NCBI GenBank assembly: GCA_006176705.1
Contig: QRFJ01001027.1
Location: forward strand, 399,976 to 463,975
DNA from: Cocos nucifera
Lineage: Eukaryota; Streptophyta; Magnoliopsida; Arecales; Arecaceae
Direction: 5' to 3'
DNA: 64,000 nt
Shown piece after piece: positions 53,167 through 62,710 of the stretch. Under the pieces are notes generated by a model, which saw only the letters and a list, made by a program, of their open reading frames with translations, did no database searches and was not told where the DNA came from. Position 1 is the stretch's first letter. The number at the start of each line of letters is the position of its first letter. A program made the translations under genes and the position numbers.

Positions 53167-53695
53167 ACTTCAACTTGTCCTAAAGCCAGTCGGCATAGTT
53201 TCTAATACCCATCTTCGACTTGTGGTTGTCAAACTTCTTTATCATCAGGGCTTTAGTGAAGGGGTCAATCAGGTTCTTCTTTTTATCGATCTTCTAAAGA
53301 TCGACATCACCTTGATTCATGATCTTCCAAACCAGGTGGAAGCAGCGCAATATGTGCTTCGTCTGCTGGTGTGCCTTTAGTTTCTTCACTTAAGCTATGG
53401 CAATAGTGTTATCGTAGTAGAGCAGGACTGGACCATCAAGGGAGGGTGCTACTCCAAGTTAGGTGATAAACTTCCTCGGCCATATAGCTTTCTTCATGGC
53501 ATCTGATGCTGCAATATACTCTACTTTGCAAACAGAGTCCACCACAGTATGCTGCTTGATACTCTTTCCAGTAGATAGCTCCATTATTTAGAGTAAAGAT
53601 GTATCCCAACATACTTCTACTGTCATCATGGTTAGATTGAAAGTTGGAGCTATAAATCCCGTAAGTTTTAGATCCAACTCACCAAAAACCAACCA
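53167..53695 (-). pseudogene. pol: Polypurine tract and RNase H of H (broken)
   Basis: Minus strand: tract GGACAAGTTGAAGT before the LTR, then RNase H C-terminus (K-M-G-I-R-N, F-T-K-A-L and H-I-L-R-C-F-H-L-V type motifs), S-D-A-M-K-K-A-I and V-D-S-V-C-K-V-E-Y. Several stops and frame changes break it. Homologous to 21713-22225 of E. Confidence 0.78.
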
Positions 53696-54840
53696 TTAGT
53701 TCTTAGCATTTCTCAAATACTTAAGGATGGCTTTAACCACTTTCCAATGGTTTTCTCCAAGATCCTGGTATCTACTTACTACTCCTAGTGAGGATGCCAC
53801 ATCTGATCTCGTACATGTCATGGCATACATGAGAGATCCCACTGCCAAAGCATATAGGACTATACTCATATGCTCTCTCTTTTCAGGAGTTATCGGAGAA
53901 TCCTTCTTAGAGAGAGAAATTTCATGATCTATCGGAAGATGGCCCATTCTAAATTTCTCTTTGCTGAATCTCTTCAGCATAGTATCTATGTACGTGGACT
54001 GGGATAACCCAAACATCCTTTTAGATCTATCCCTATAGATCTTCATCCCTAGGATGTAGGATGCTTTACCAAGTCCTTCATAGAGAACTAAGATGACAAC
54101 CAAACTTTTATTTCCTATAGTGTGAGATTGTCATTCTCGATTAAGAGAATGTTTCATCCACGTACAAGATAAGAAATACCACTGCTAGACTATTTACTCA
54201 TTTGTAAATGCAGGGCTCTTCTCCTTTCATAACGAAGCCATACATTTTTATCACCTTATCAAAATGCATGTTCCAACTCCGAGATTCTTGCTTCAATCCA
54301 TAAATGGATCTCTGAAGCTTGCACACCTTAGACTCATCTATGGATGTGAATCCTTCAGGTTGTATCATATACACCTCTTCGATCAACTCTCCATCCAGGA
54401 AAGCTATCTTCAGATCCATATACTAGATCTCATAATCTAGATGAGCAGCTATCGCAAGCATTATCCGAATGGATTTGTGCATTGCCACAGGGAAGAACGT
54501 CTCATCATAGTCAATATTATAATATTGATGATATTTTTTAGCAATCAGACAGGCTTTATAGATCTCCACTTTTTCGTCTACGCCCCTCTTCCTTTTGAAG
54601 ATCTACTTACATCCAATGGGTTTAATCCCTTCGGATGGCTCAACCAATGTCCATACATCATTGACCTTCATGGACTCCATTTCGGACTTCATAGCCTCGA
54701 GCCATTTCTCAGAATCATGTCTCTACATTGCATTCATATAGGTGATCGGATCCTCATCGTTCTTATCGAGTTCAATGGGATCACTATCCTGAACTAAGAA
54801 ACCATAGTATCCATCCAACTGATGCGGTACTTTATCGGAT
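53696..54840 (-). pseudogene. pol: Reverse transcriptase of H (broken)
   Basis: Open piece 54103-53696: S-Y-I-L-G-M-K-I-Y-R-D-R-S-K-R and Y-I-D-T-M-L-K-R-F-S. The Y-V-D of the active site is present near 54160, but the following bases carry a 2-bp insertion, so the frame is lost at the catalytic site itself. Open piece 54419-54198: M-D-L-K-I-A-F-L-D-G-E-L, Y-M-I-Q-P-E-G-F-T-S and Y-G-L-K-Q-E-S-R-S-W-N. The N-terminal part to 54840 is recognisable (I-G-C-K, N-D-V-W-T-L) with stops. Confidence 0.84.
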
Positions 54841-55872
54841 CATCTTAATGGTGTGGGAACATTGGACTCCATATCTCATCTAATCAAATCTGACTCAAAT
54901 TTAGCTACAAGTGTCGGTCTTTCTACCTGTTGAACTTCATCAAGTTCAATCTTAGAGGCAACAGTTCCTTCACCAAGAAACTCTTTTTCTAAAAAAGTTT
55001 CCTTAAGACTAATGAACATCTTTTATTCATTAGCATGATAAAAATATTAATCCTTACTTTCTTTGAGATATCCTATAAATACACACTTATCAGATTATCT
55101 GTATGCAAATGTTTGACATAGTTCGGACATCTCCAAACCCGTAGGTGAGAGAGTGTAGGCCTATGCCCGGTCCATATCTCATATGGAGTCTTTACGACAT
55201 ATTTACTCGGTACATTATTCAATATATAACATTCAGTCTCAAGAGCATAATCCCAAAATAAAACAGGCAGACTAGCAAACTCCATTATGGATCGAACCAT
55301 GTCTAACAAGTTTGATTTCTGCTTTCCGATACACCATTATGTTGTGATTTTCCTGGAGGAGTCTACCGTGAGAGAATTTCATTCTCTTGTAGATATGTCA
55401 AGAACTCACTTGATAGATATTCACCTCCTCGATCTGATCAAAGAGTTTTAATACTCTTTCCAGTTTGTTTTTCTACTTTACTTTGGAATCTTTTGAATAT
55501 TTTAAATAAATCCGACTTATGTTTCATCAGATTGACATATTCATATCTGGATAGATCATTTATGAAAGTAATGAAATAGAAATATCCATCTCTGGCACCT
55601 ATGCTCATTGGTCCACATACATCGGTATATACAAGATCTAAGAGCTCAATGGCTTTCTCACCTTTTCTAGTAAAAGATGACTTTGTTATTTTTCCAAAAA
55701 GATAGGACTCACAGGTTAGAAGTGATTCACAATCACTGATTTTGAGGATTCTATCATGGGTCAACCTGTTTATCCTATTTTTGTTAATATGACCTAGCCT
55801 ATAGTACCATTGGTAGATATCAGGAACATTATCTAATCTAGGATATTTTCTAGAAGTGTACATTACACTCAC
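54841..55872 (-). pseudogene. pol: Integrase of H (largest core fragment of the minus-strand copies)
   Basis: Open piece 55872-55438 (144 codons): Y-Q-W-Y-Y-R-L-G-H-I-N-K-N-R-I-N-R zinc part with the first His changed to Tyr, K-I-T-K-S-S-F-T-R-K-G-E, V-Y-T-D-V-C-G-P (first Asp), F-I-T-F-I-N-D-L-S-R-Y and K-Q-T-G-K-S-I-K-T-L. Then a frameshift; M-L-D-M-V-R-S-I-M-E-F-A and Y-E-I-W-T-G-H-R-P-T-L-S-H-L in 55309-55073. The C-terminal tail reaches 54841. Confidence 0.85.
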
Positions 55873-56207
55873 AGGTTGTGAGAAAATGTAAATATAATTT
55901 CTTTATTATCCTTGTAATATTATAACATCCTTCATAATGATATCATAATAATCTTTCTTTATAGATAAATGATAACCATCTTTGGCCAAGAGGCTAGCAG
56001 AGATTATATTCATTAGAAAGGAAGGACAATAATGATATTCATTTAAAGAAATGATATTAGTATTGAGAATAAGTTGAACTATTCACATAGCTAGAACTAG
56101 AACTGACCTTCTATCTCCAACATTCAAAAATCACTCATTATTTTCAAATCTTCTATTAGTTTGAAGTCCTTGCAACATATTGCAAATATGGATTGGACTT
56201 CCAGTAT
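55873..56207 (-). pseudogene. pol: Protease region of H (broken)
   Basis: Homologous to C 1281-1622 and B 33531-33935. The minus strand shows V-I-Y-S/L-V and R-R-F-E-N type scraps, the S-L-L-A-K-D-G phrase and the conserved N-V-G-D-R; the active site lies near 56190-56215 (Y-W-K-S in the available frame) and is frame-shifted. Confidence 0.65.
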
Positions 56208-56530
56208 CTAATATCCAAGTAGAAGTATCACAAATAAAAAAATGCAAGATGTTATCATATAACATCTTTGATTAGCAACTACTTGCTCATCTCTTTTTTT
56301 CATCCTGTTGGGATCATGGGAATCAAGATATTGAGGACAGCTCCTCTTCCAATGCTCTTGCTTCTTACAATGGAAAGCTTGATCTAGGTTATTCTTGGAC
56401 CTTATGTAAACTGGACATAGAGGCCCCAACACGAATCACTTCGTGCTGTTGAACAACATTCAACTTTTGATATTTATTATCAAAGTTGGATTCCATAAGT
56501 TTATCACTATCTAACAATGAATGGAGCAAC
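56208..56530 (-). pseudogene. gag: gag of H, reduced to its ends
   Basis: Right end: L-L-D-S-D-K-L-M-E-S-N-F-D, Y-Q-K-L-N-V-V-Q-Q-H-E-V-I, the gag N-terminus. Left end, in the open piece 56432-56208: F-H-C-K-K-Q-E-H-W-K-R-S-C-P-Q-Y-L, a zinc knuckle lacking its first Cys. Between them almost the whole UBN2 domain (about 170 residues in B) is missing. The expected start codon region near 56531 is out of frame. Confidence 0.8.
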
Positions 56531-58444
56531 CATATTTGGATTTAACTACATAAAGAAGAACCAAAAGCCTAATTACTAATTGATTCATTAAACCTAAGAT
56601 TTGAACTTTAATCAAAAGATTCTCTCCCTATTCTATTCGAACTGGTAGCCTCTACCTCCAATTCAAGAAATTATCCTAATTCTATAGTGGATACTAGAAT
56701 CCATATAGACTGCACATAATAAGCCCAACTATGGTTGTCAACCCATGTACATCTAAAGATAGGTTAATAATCAATTATTTTTTTAAATAATTTTTAGTAA
56801 TTTAATTTTGCCCCGGTTATCTTTTTAGTAGGCTAGGGCTTCCATTGAAAGTTCCAGTTAGGTCCAACCATTAATATGATCATACTTGGTCAATCTAACT
56901 AATGAATGATTAAGTCCAACTATGGTTGGTCAACCTAATCACCATCTAGAGAGACACAGCCAAGAAATCATATTATGAATGATAATTCCATTAGCGAATT
57001 AACACCAGGTCTATGGGCCTCCAATGACTATCTAACTAATGGACCCATTATTATCCACTTAATGGGAGGCTATGATCTAGTTATCACTATAACTATTTTA
57101 TTTTAAGGATCTAATAATTTTAGAGAATTTTAATTTAAGAAAGAGAGAAGGTCAGATGAATCAGCTTGTCATGATCCTTCCACTGGCTTCACCAAGTCAG
57201 CTTAAGGAAGACCATTAATAGACTGGTCTAGGAGCACCTAAATCAGTCACACTGATTTACCTAACTAACATGGGTCACCTCGAATAGTCAAGTGATCCAA
57301 TCAAAATATAATTTTACCAAGAGGCCAGGTAAGTTCAATTAGTGGAAGGGTCTGCCAAAGCTTTTCTTAGACACCATCAGAAATGGCCCAGATAAGCGAG
57401 CTACCAATTAAAGATCATCGATCTGATTTACCTTAGACACCAATTGGTTTAATTAATCTTGATTAGATCAATCTAACAGTTCATCCTAGACCATGTAGTC
57501 AAGAATCAAGTCCATCTTGAATCTCGTTAAAGATATGGACTTGACCAACTACAACTATTGTAATTGATCTAGAGAATCGTTGACCTAATCTAAGACAATA
57601 ATTGATTAGATTTAGTCAATGCTCTAATTAAGTCTATTCTTTAATCTAATCTTAGGTCTAATCCAATTAATGGACCTAATTTTCACTAATCCATTTAACC
57701 CAATGTGTTATGATTTGTGTCTTAGGATCTTCAATTCAGAATCCTAGATCCTAATCAAATAACTTAATTCTTAATTAAGTATTGAGCTAAGGGTTGGGGT
57801 TCGACTTTTCAAAAATGATTTTCTTGTTTGTAAAATATTTTTACAATATGATTCTACCAATCAAGTTGCATGTTTGATTCATAATTAAAATGCAAATAAG
57901 ATAAGCATGAAACTACTTTAGATCTAATCTAAACATGTTCATGTAATTGAAACAGTTTAAACTCCAATGAATCATAAATTATCTTAGATAAAATCTAACA
58001 AATTATGATGATTAAAATTAGATTAAAATATTTTTAATCTGATCATAAAATCTCTTTGATCTAATCTAAAATTTGATGATCAATATTTTAGATCAGCATG
58101 TACTAGGACAATCTCTACACTATAAGGGGTAAACCTTATAGTAGGCCAACCTTATAATCAATCCGTGCAACCTAAAATTTTTATTTTCAGATCTAAAACT
58201 CTTTTAAATCTAATAAATCATAAATAAAATTAGATCATATCTAATAAATTTATAATAAAAAATAGATCTATGTAAACTAGGACAATCTCTCTACTATATG
58301 GGGTAAACTTTACAGCAGGACAATCTTATAATTAGTTTGTGTGATCATGATTTTTAATTTTAGATTTAATAATTAGATTATAAATTTAATCTAATCTAAA
58401 AAATAATCTAAACATGCATATATAATCATGTAATAATCAACCTA
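56531..58444 (-). other. Leader of H
   Basis: 1.9 kb without a gene. Blocks shared with the leaders of B and C (for example 56650-56760, 57060-57120). Holds the conserved hairpin at 58119-58142 and a diverged second copy of the same ~45-bp block near 58275-58330. Confidence 0.7.
58119..58142. other. Conserved leader hairpin, copy in H
   Basis: ACTATAAGG, loop GGTAAA, CCTTATAGT. It is the exact reverse complement of the B copy at 30711-30734, and H lies on the other strand. Confidence 0.88.
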
Positions 58445-58458
58445 GGCTCTGATACCAA
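58445..58458 (-). promoter_or_regulatory. tRNA primer binding site of H
   Basis: GGCTCTGATACCAA, complement of the initiator-Met PBS, next to the LTR start CGAAGG at 58460. Confidence 0.92.
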
Positions 58459-58459
58459 T

Positions 58460-59759
58460 CGAAGGAACCAAATCTAGGATTTCAAGGCTAGATCTTGAAA
58501 CTTTTTCAAGATCAGGCAGCGGAAGACTAAAATAAATCAAAATTTATTTATAAAAAATTGAGAACATCTAGATCTAAATTTTTATTACATGATTATAGCA
58601 TGAGATTAAATCAAAAATTAAAAATATAAGAAAGAAGAACATGTTGATCATATCAATATGCATCTACCTACATCTAATGCAGATATGTAACAATAGATCA
58701 GATTTATATTACCCGTACAAGTTAAACATTCTAACTTACTAATTTGGGCTTAAGGATGATGCTCCAAGCCGCACACATGTCCGACCTTTAAGATATGTCC
58801 ACACAAGCTCATGAATCCTATCAAAAGTCTTATGCAGAAAATCAGCATATTATGCTAGTATTGTGCTGATCCTTCTTCAACAGTTGATCCAATGCTTTCT
58901 TCTTCTAGATTTGGACTCCTCCAAAGAATAGAAGGAAGAGGAGTGATTTCAAACCTGAGACACTCTCAAATAATCTTAAAAAGGAGGTGGAAAAGTGTTG
59001 AACAAAGCAACCCTAGAAGAAGATCCTCTTCTTCTTCTCTATTCTCTCATCTAGACACCTAGATTAGTGTCTATGAAAATCCAAGCTCAAGAAGAATATT
59101 TTCTCGATTTTCTCATGCCCAAAAAATCTCTCAAATGTTTGAAATTCATAAAAAATCAGTCCAAAATTTATTTTAAATAATAAGATATGGAAGAATCCTT
59201 GTCTAGGTCAAATACCTAGACAAAGAATGTCCAAATTGGGCAAGAGAAGGGGTGCCCAACTCTTGGGTGCCCCCTCCTTTTTCGTTGGCATGGACCACCC
59301 CTTTTGTTGCACAAAAAGTTTCCTTTTTCCACCAAAAATTCTAGGAGAAAATAGAGAGTGGGCGACATCTTATGGAAGGAGTTTTGGTTTGTTAGGATTA
59401 TATTATAGGAAATTCAAAACCACAACAACCTACCTTCTATTGACTTGGTCTGCAACTTAATTTCATGTAAAAGAGAAGGAAGGCAAGTGGGCATGCATGA
59501 AGACCTGAGAGAAAGGATTTTCCATGAAAAATCTTAAAAAATAGGCATGGGAGCATGGGGTGGGCGTGAGATATCACTAGGACTTCTAATTTGACTTGGT
59601 CAAACATTATTTTTGAACCAAATTAAATCAAAATTAATTAAATCCAATTAGAGTAGGTCATAATTCAATTAAGAGGTTAATTAAATTAAATTAAATTAAA
59701 TTAAATTTTGATTTATTTTTTTAATTAAATTAAAAAATTGGATTGACCCAAGTCCTAGT
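58460..59759 (-). repeat. 5' LTR of H, inner segment
   Basis: Collinear with 43159-44475, including TTAAA-repeat length differences near 59680-59705. Broken at 59759 by J; the intact paralog is CCAAGTCCTCGTTGAAC at 44464-44480. Confidence 0.88.
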
Positions 59760-60373
59760 TGTTGGGAATATGCGCTCTTCACATACGGATCAGCATGGCC
59801 GTCGGTAATTAGCTAAGTAACAAAAAAGTACTTCTCAAAGATTAATGTAGAAGCATGATCAAATAATTCAAGGAATAGAGAAGAAGAGAAGAAGAGATTT
59901 TTGAAAGAAAAGAGCTTTCATTCAATATATTTCAGCACCCTTACAATCTGGACCTATTTCTAGTATATATACTTTACAAAAGATCAAGCCCAAGCTCATA
60001 GAAAAACTCTCCAAACCCAAATAATCTATGTACATAAAATAATAACCCATGAAAATTGAGCCGGCTCAGTTTTAGACTGAACTGGCTAACTTGCGACTAG
60101 GTCGGCTCAGTCTCAGACTGAGCCGACCTAGTTGTGTACCATGCCAATAGCCCGAAAATGCTGCTTTCTGTCTGAATTTTTTTTTGAGACCTAGCCGATC
60201 CAGTCCTGGACCGAGCTGACCCAATTCCCAACTGAGCCGGCTCAGTCTTGAGTGAACCGACCCAATTTCTGAATTTTACTATTAGACTGATTCTTCTTTC
60301 GACTCACTCCTATCTTTCCATAACCTGTCTTCTCATATTTCCAAAACTTGGGAGTGCCACTTCTGAGCTTACA
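59760..60373 (-). repeat. 3' LTR of J
   Basis: 614 bp, TGTTGGGAATATG ... GAGCTTACA. TATATATA near 59961-59969 and the GAGCCGGCTC block at 60059-60265. The inner end follows the tract AGATGGAGAA (60374-60384, complement). Confidence 0.87.
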
Positions 60374-61081
60374 TTCTCCATCTTGGTGCTTCCAAGTCCT
60401 TGTGAACTCATCTCTTCTCAACAGACCCATCCATGCCATACATCTCCAAAAGCTATCTCTGGGAGTACCTTCATGAGTGCATCAGACTAATTCTCCTTAG
60501 TATGGAGCTTCATGAGTTCCACTTCATCTTCCTCCACAAACTCTCTGATCCTATAGTTCCTCACGTCTATATGCTTTGTATGCGCATGATAGACTGGGTT
60601 CTGTACCAACAATAGAGGACTCTGACTATCACTGAATAGTGTAACCTTGCTTTGCTCCACCTGCAACTCATCAATCAGCCTTCTAAGCCAAAGGGCTTCC
60701 TTTGTAGCCTCCATTATCCCAATGTACTCAACCTCTATGGTAGACAAAACCGTGATTGGCTGAAGGATTGACCTCCAAGACACCGGTCCACCATATACGT
60801 AGAAGAGGTATCCAATAATAGACCTCCTTGTATCAAGATCACCAGCATAATTTGCATCAACAAACCCTTCTAGAGGACCCAAACCTTCACACATCTTTAG
60901 ATTGTTCTCCAAATCCTTTCGGCTGCCCACCAAATACCAAACCATAATCCCTTGTTCCATGCAGATATCTCAATATCCATTTCAATGATTTCCAATATTC
61001 CTTCCCAGGGTTAGCCATGTATCTATTAACCATACTCACAGCATGTGCTATGTCTAATCTACAGCATACCATAGTGTACAT
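60374..61081 (-). pseudogene. pol: RNase H of J (nearly open)
   Basis: Open piece 60960-60487 (157 codons): F-V-D-A-N-Y-A-G-D-L-D (Asp), G-G-P-V-S-W-R-S-I-L-Q, T-I-E-V-E-Y (Glu), L-F-S-D-S-Q-S (Asp) and K-H-I-D-V-R-N-Y-R-I-R-E, ending H-T-K-E-N and a stop. L-S-A-type termini follow to about 60430. The upstream connection piece 61081-60887 has R-Y-M-A-N-P-G-K-E-Y-W and L-R-Y-L-H-G-T-R-D-Y-G-L-V-F-G, overlapping in another frame. So one frameshift separates them. Confidence 0.88.
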
Positions 61082-62060
61082 TACACTGCCTATAGCATTT
61101 GCATAAGGAACTCGTTACATATGCTCTCTCCTCTTCTGACTGGAGGCATTATAACTTGGAGAGAGACATATGGCTCGACAATGGCATCTCTGCTGGTTTG
61201 GCCTTCTCCATTTCAAACCTCTTCAAAATCTTCTGGACATACTTTTTTTGTGACAAATGCGGCACTCCTTTGTACCTATCTCTGCAAATCTCCATTCCAA
61301 GAATTTTCTCGACTGGATCCAAATCTTTCATCTCAAATTTAGATGATAATGTCCTTTTCAACCTTTTCACAACATCATGCTTCTACTGGCTATGAGCTTA
61401 TCATCTACATACAATAATAGGTACAAGGCATCCTCCTCATCTACATTCTTGATGTAGACACAACAATCATGTTCACATTTGCTGAAACCCAGGCTTAAGA
61501 CAAAGCTATCAAACCTTCGATACCATTGATGAGAGGATTGTTTCAAGCCATATAAAGACTTCCTGAGTAAACACACCTTTTCTTCCTATCCCATCTCCAT
61601 GAAACCATCTGGCTGCTTCATGTAGATTCTTTCTTCCAAAGTCCCATGAAGGAAGGCCGTCTTCACGTCCATCTATTCTAGTTTCATGTTATGCTGTGTC
61701 ACCAGTGACAGTAAAACTCGAATAGATGTATGACGCATCATAGCAGAGAAAATTTTTATGTAGTCAATCCCTTTCCTTTGTGAGTATCCCTTTGCTACCA
61801 ACCTTGCTTTGAATCTGACTCCACCTTGTTCTGAAGGTGCTTCTTTCTTTGTGAACACCCATTTTGAGCCAATAGGTCGAGCACCCTCTGGAAGATCTAC
61901 CAGCTGCCATGTCTGATTCTTCTTCAGTGATTCTAACTCCTCCATCATGGCCTGCATCCATGAATCATGATCCTCACTCTCCATGGCCTCTGAATAATTC
62001 TCTGGATCTTTATTAGCAGTGATGAGAGCATAGAAGATAAGCTCATCAATGCCCTATCTG
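61082..62060 (-). pseudogene. pol: Reverse transcriptase of J (YVDD intact, few breaks)
   Basis: Open pieces: 61984-61673 (W-M-Q-A-M-M-E-E-L-E-S-L, P-I-G-S-K-W-V-F-T-K-K, F-K-A-R-L-V-A-K-G-Y-S-Q-R), then a stop where M-D-V-K-T-A-F is preceded by Gln in relatives; 61576-61367 (L-Y-G-L-K-Q-S-S-H-Q-W-Y, then L-L-Y-V-D-D-K-L-I-A with active site at 61400-61411); and 61370-61149 (F-E-M-K-D-L-D-P-V, I-L-G-M-E-I). About four stops in all. Confidence 0.88.
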
Positions 62061-62710
62061 ACCGATCTCCTAATAATATGCTGGGGCTTGCTCAAAGCCA
62101 CTCCCACTGGCACATCTCTACCTGATGTCTGTGGCTGCTCCGCACATTTGTCTAAACTGCCGATCCTCTATGCTGATTTTCAATCTGAGATAATACTTTT
62201 CTGTCCAGCTCCACCTCAACAGAAACACTCCTATAAGTGGACGTAACCTGCATGCCATTATTCTCTAACTGGCCATCACTGTTCACCTTTGTTTCTCCAA
62301 TTCCATCTATCCCAGACCTCCTTAAGATAACGTTCTTGCTGATCACTGACTTTTGTGCCTGAGAGTCCCATAGCAGGTACCCCTTGACTCCTTGTGGATA
62401 TCCTGTGAATATCATCTTTTGAGATTTTGTATCCAATTTGCTCCTCTCGATTGCCTCTACATGTGCATAGGCTATGCAACCGAAGACTTTCAGATGGCCA
62501 AGCTCCACCTTCTTTCTGCTCCAGACCTCTTTTGGAATGCCTCCATTCAGTTTATAATGAGGAGATCTGTTCACAAGAAAATAAGAAAAAGTTAGAGCTT
62601 CATCCCAAAAGGACTTTGAGAGTGATGTTTGTAGCCTCAAACTCCATGCCTTCTTGGTCAGTGTTCGTCCTTTCTGCAACACCATTCAGCTGGGACGTCA
62701 TCCTCACCAT
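62061..62710 (-). pseudogene. pol: Integrase C-terminal half of J (cut by K)
   Basis: Open piece 62685-62152 (177 codons). It begins M-V-L-Q-K-G-R-T-L-T-K-K-A-W with a frame slip relative to the family's N-G-V-A-E-R (catalytic Glu). It then reads F-W-D-E-A-L-T-F-S-Y-F-L-V-N-R-S, L-G-H-L-K-V-F-G-C-I-A-Y-A-H-V and G-V-K-G-Y-L-L-W-D, the copia GKGY-like C-terminal domain. The rest of the core is beyond K. Confidence 0.85.

Larger units (their letters stand above)
43159..59759 (-). mobile_element. Element H: Angela-like copia element, host of I and J
   Basis: Minus-strand element. 3' LTR at 43159-44975 plus 52464-53166, coding at 53167-56530, leader to 58444, PBS 58445-58458, 5' LTR 58460-59759 and beyond J. 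Both LTRs start (T/C)GAAGGAACC and share the following 1.3 kb. It inserted into the integrase of G; flank GGTAT at 43154-43158, partner outside. Confidence 0.88.
59760..62710 (-). mobile_element. Element J: Tork-type Ty1/copia element, interrupted by K
   Basis: Minus strand: 3' LTR 59760-60373, polypurine tract, RNase H, RT and integrase up to 62710, where K has inserted. Coding has relatively few breaks, in agreement with its deep, late position in the nest. Flank CTAGT at 59755-59759. Same family as L at the left edge. Confidence 0.88.
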
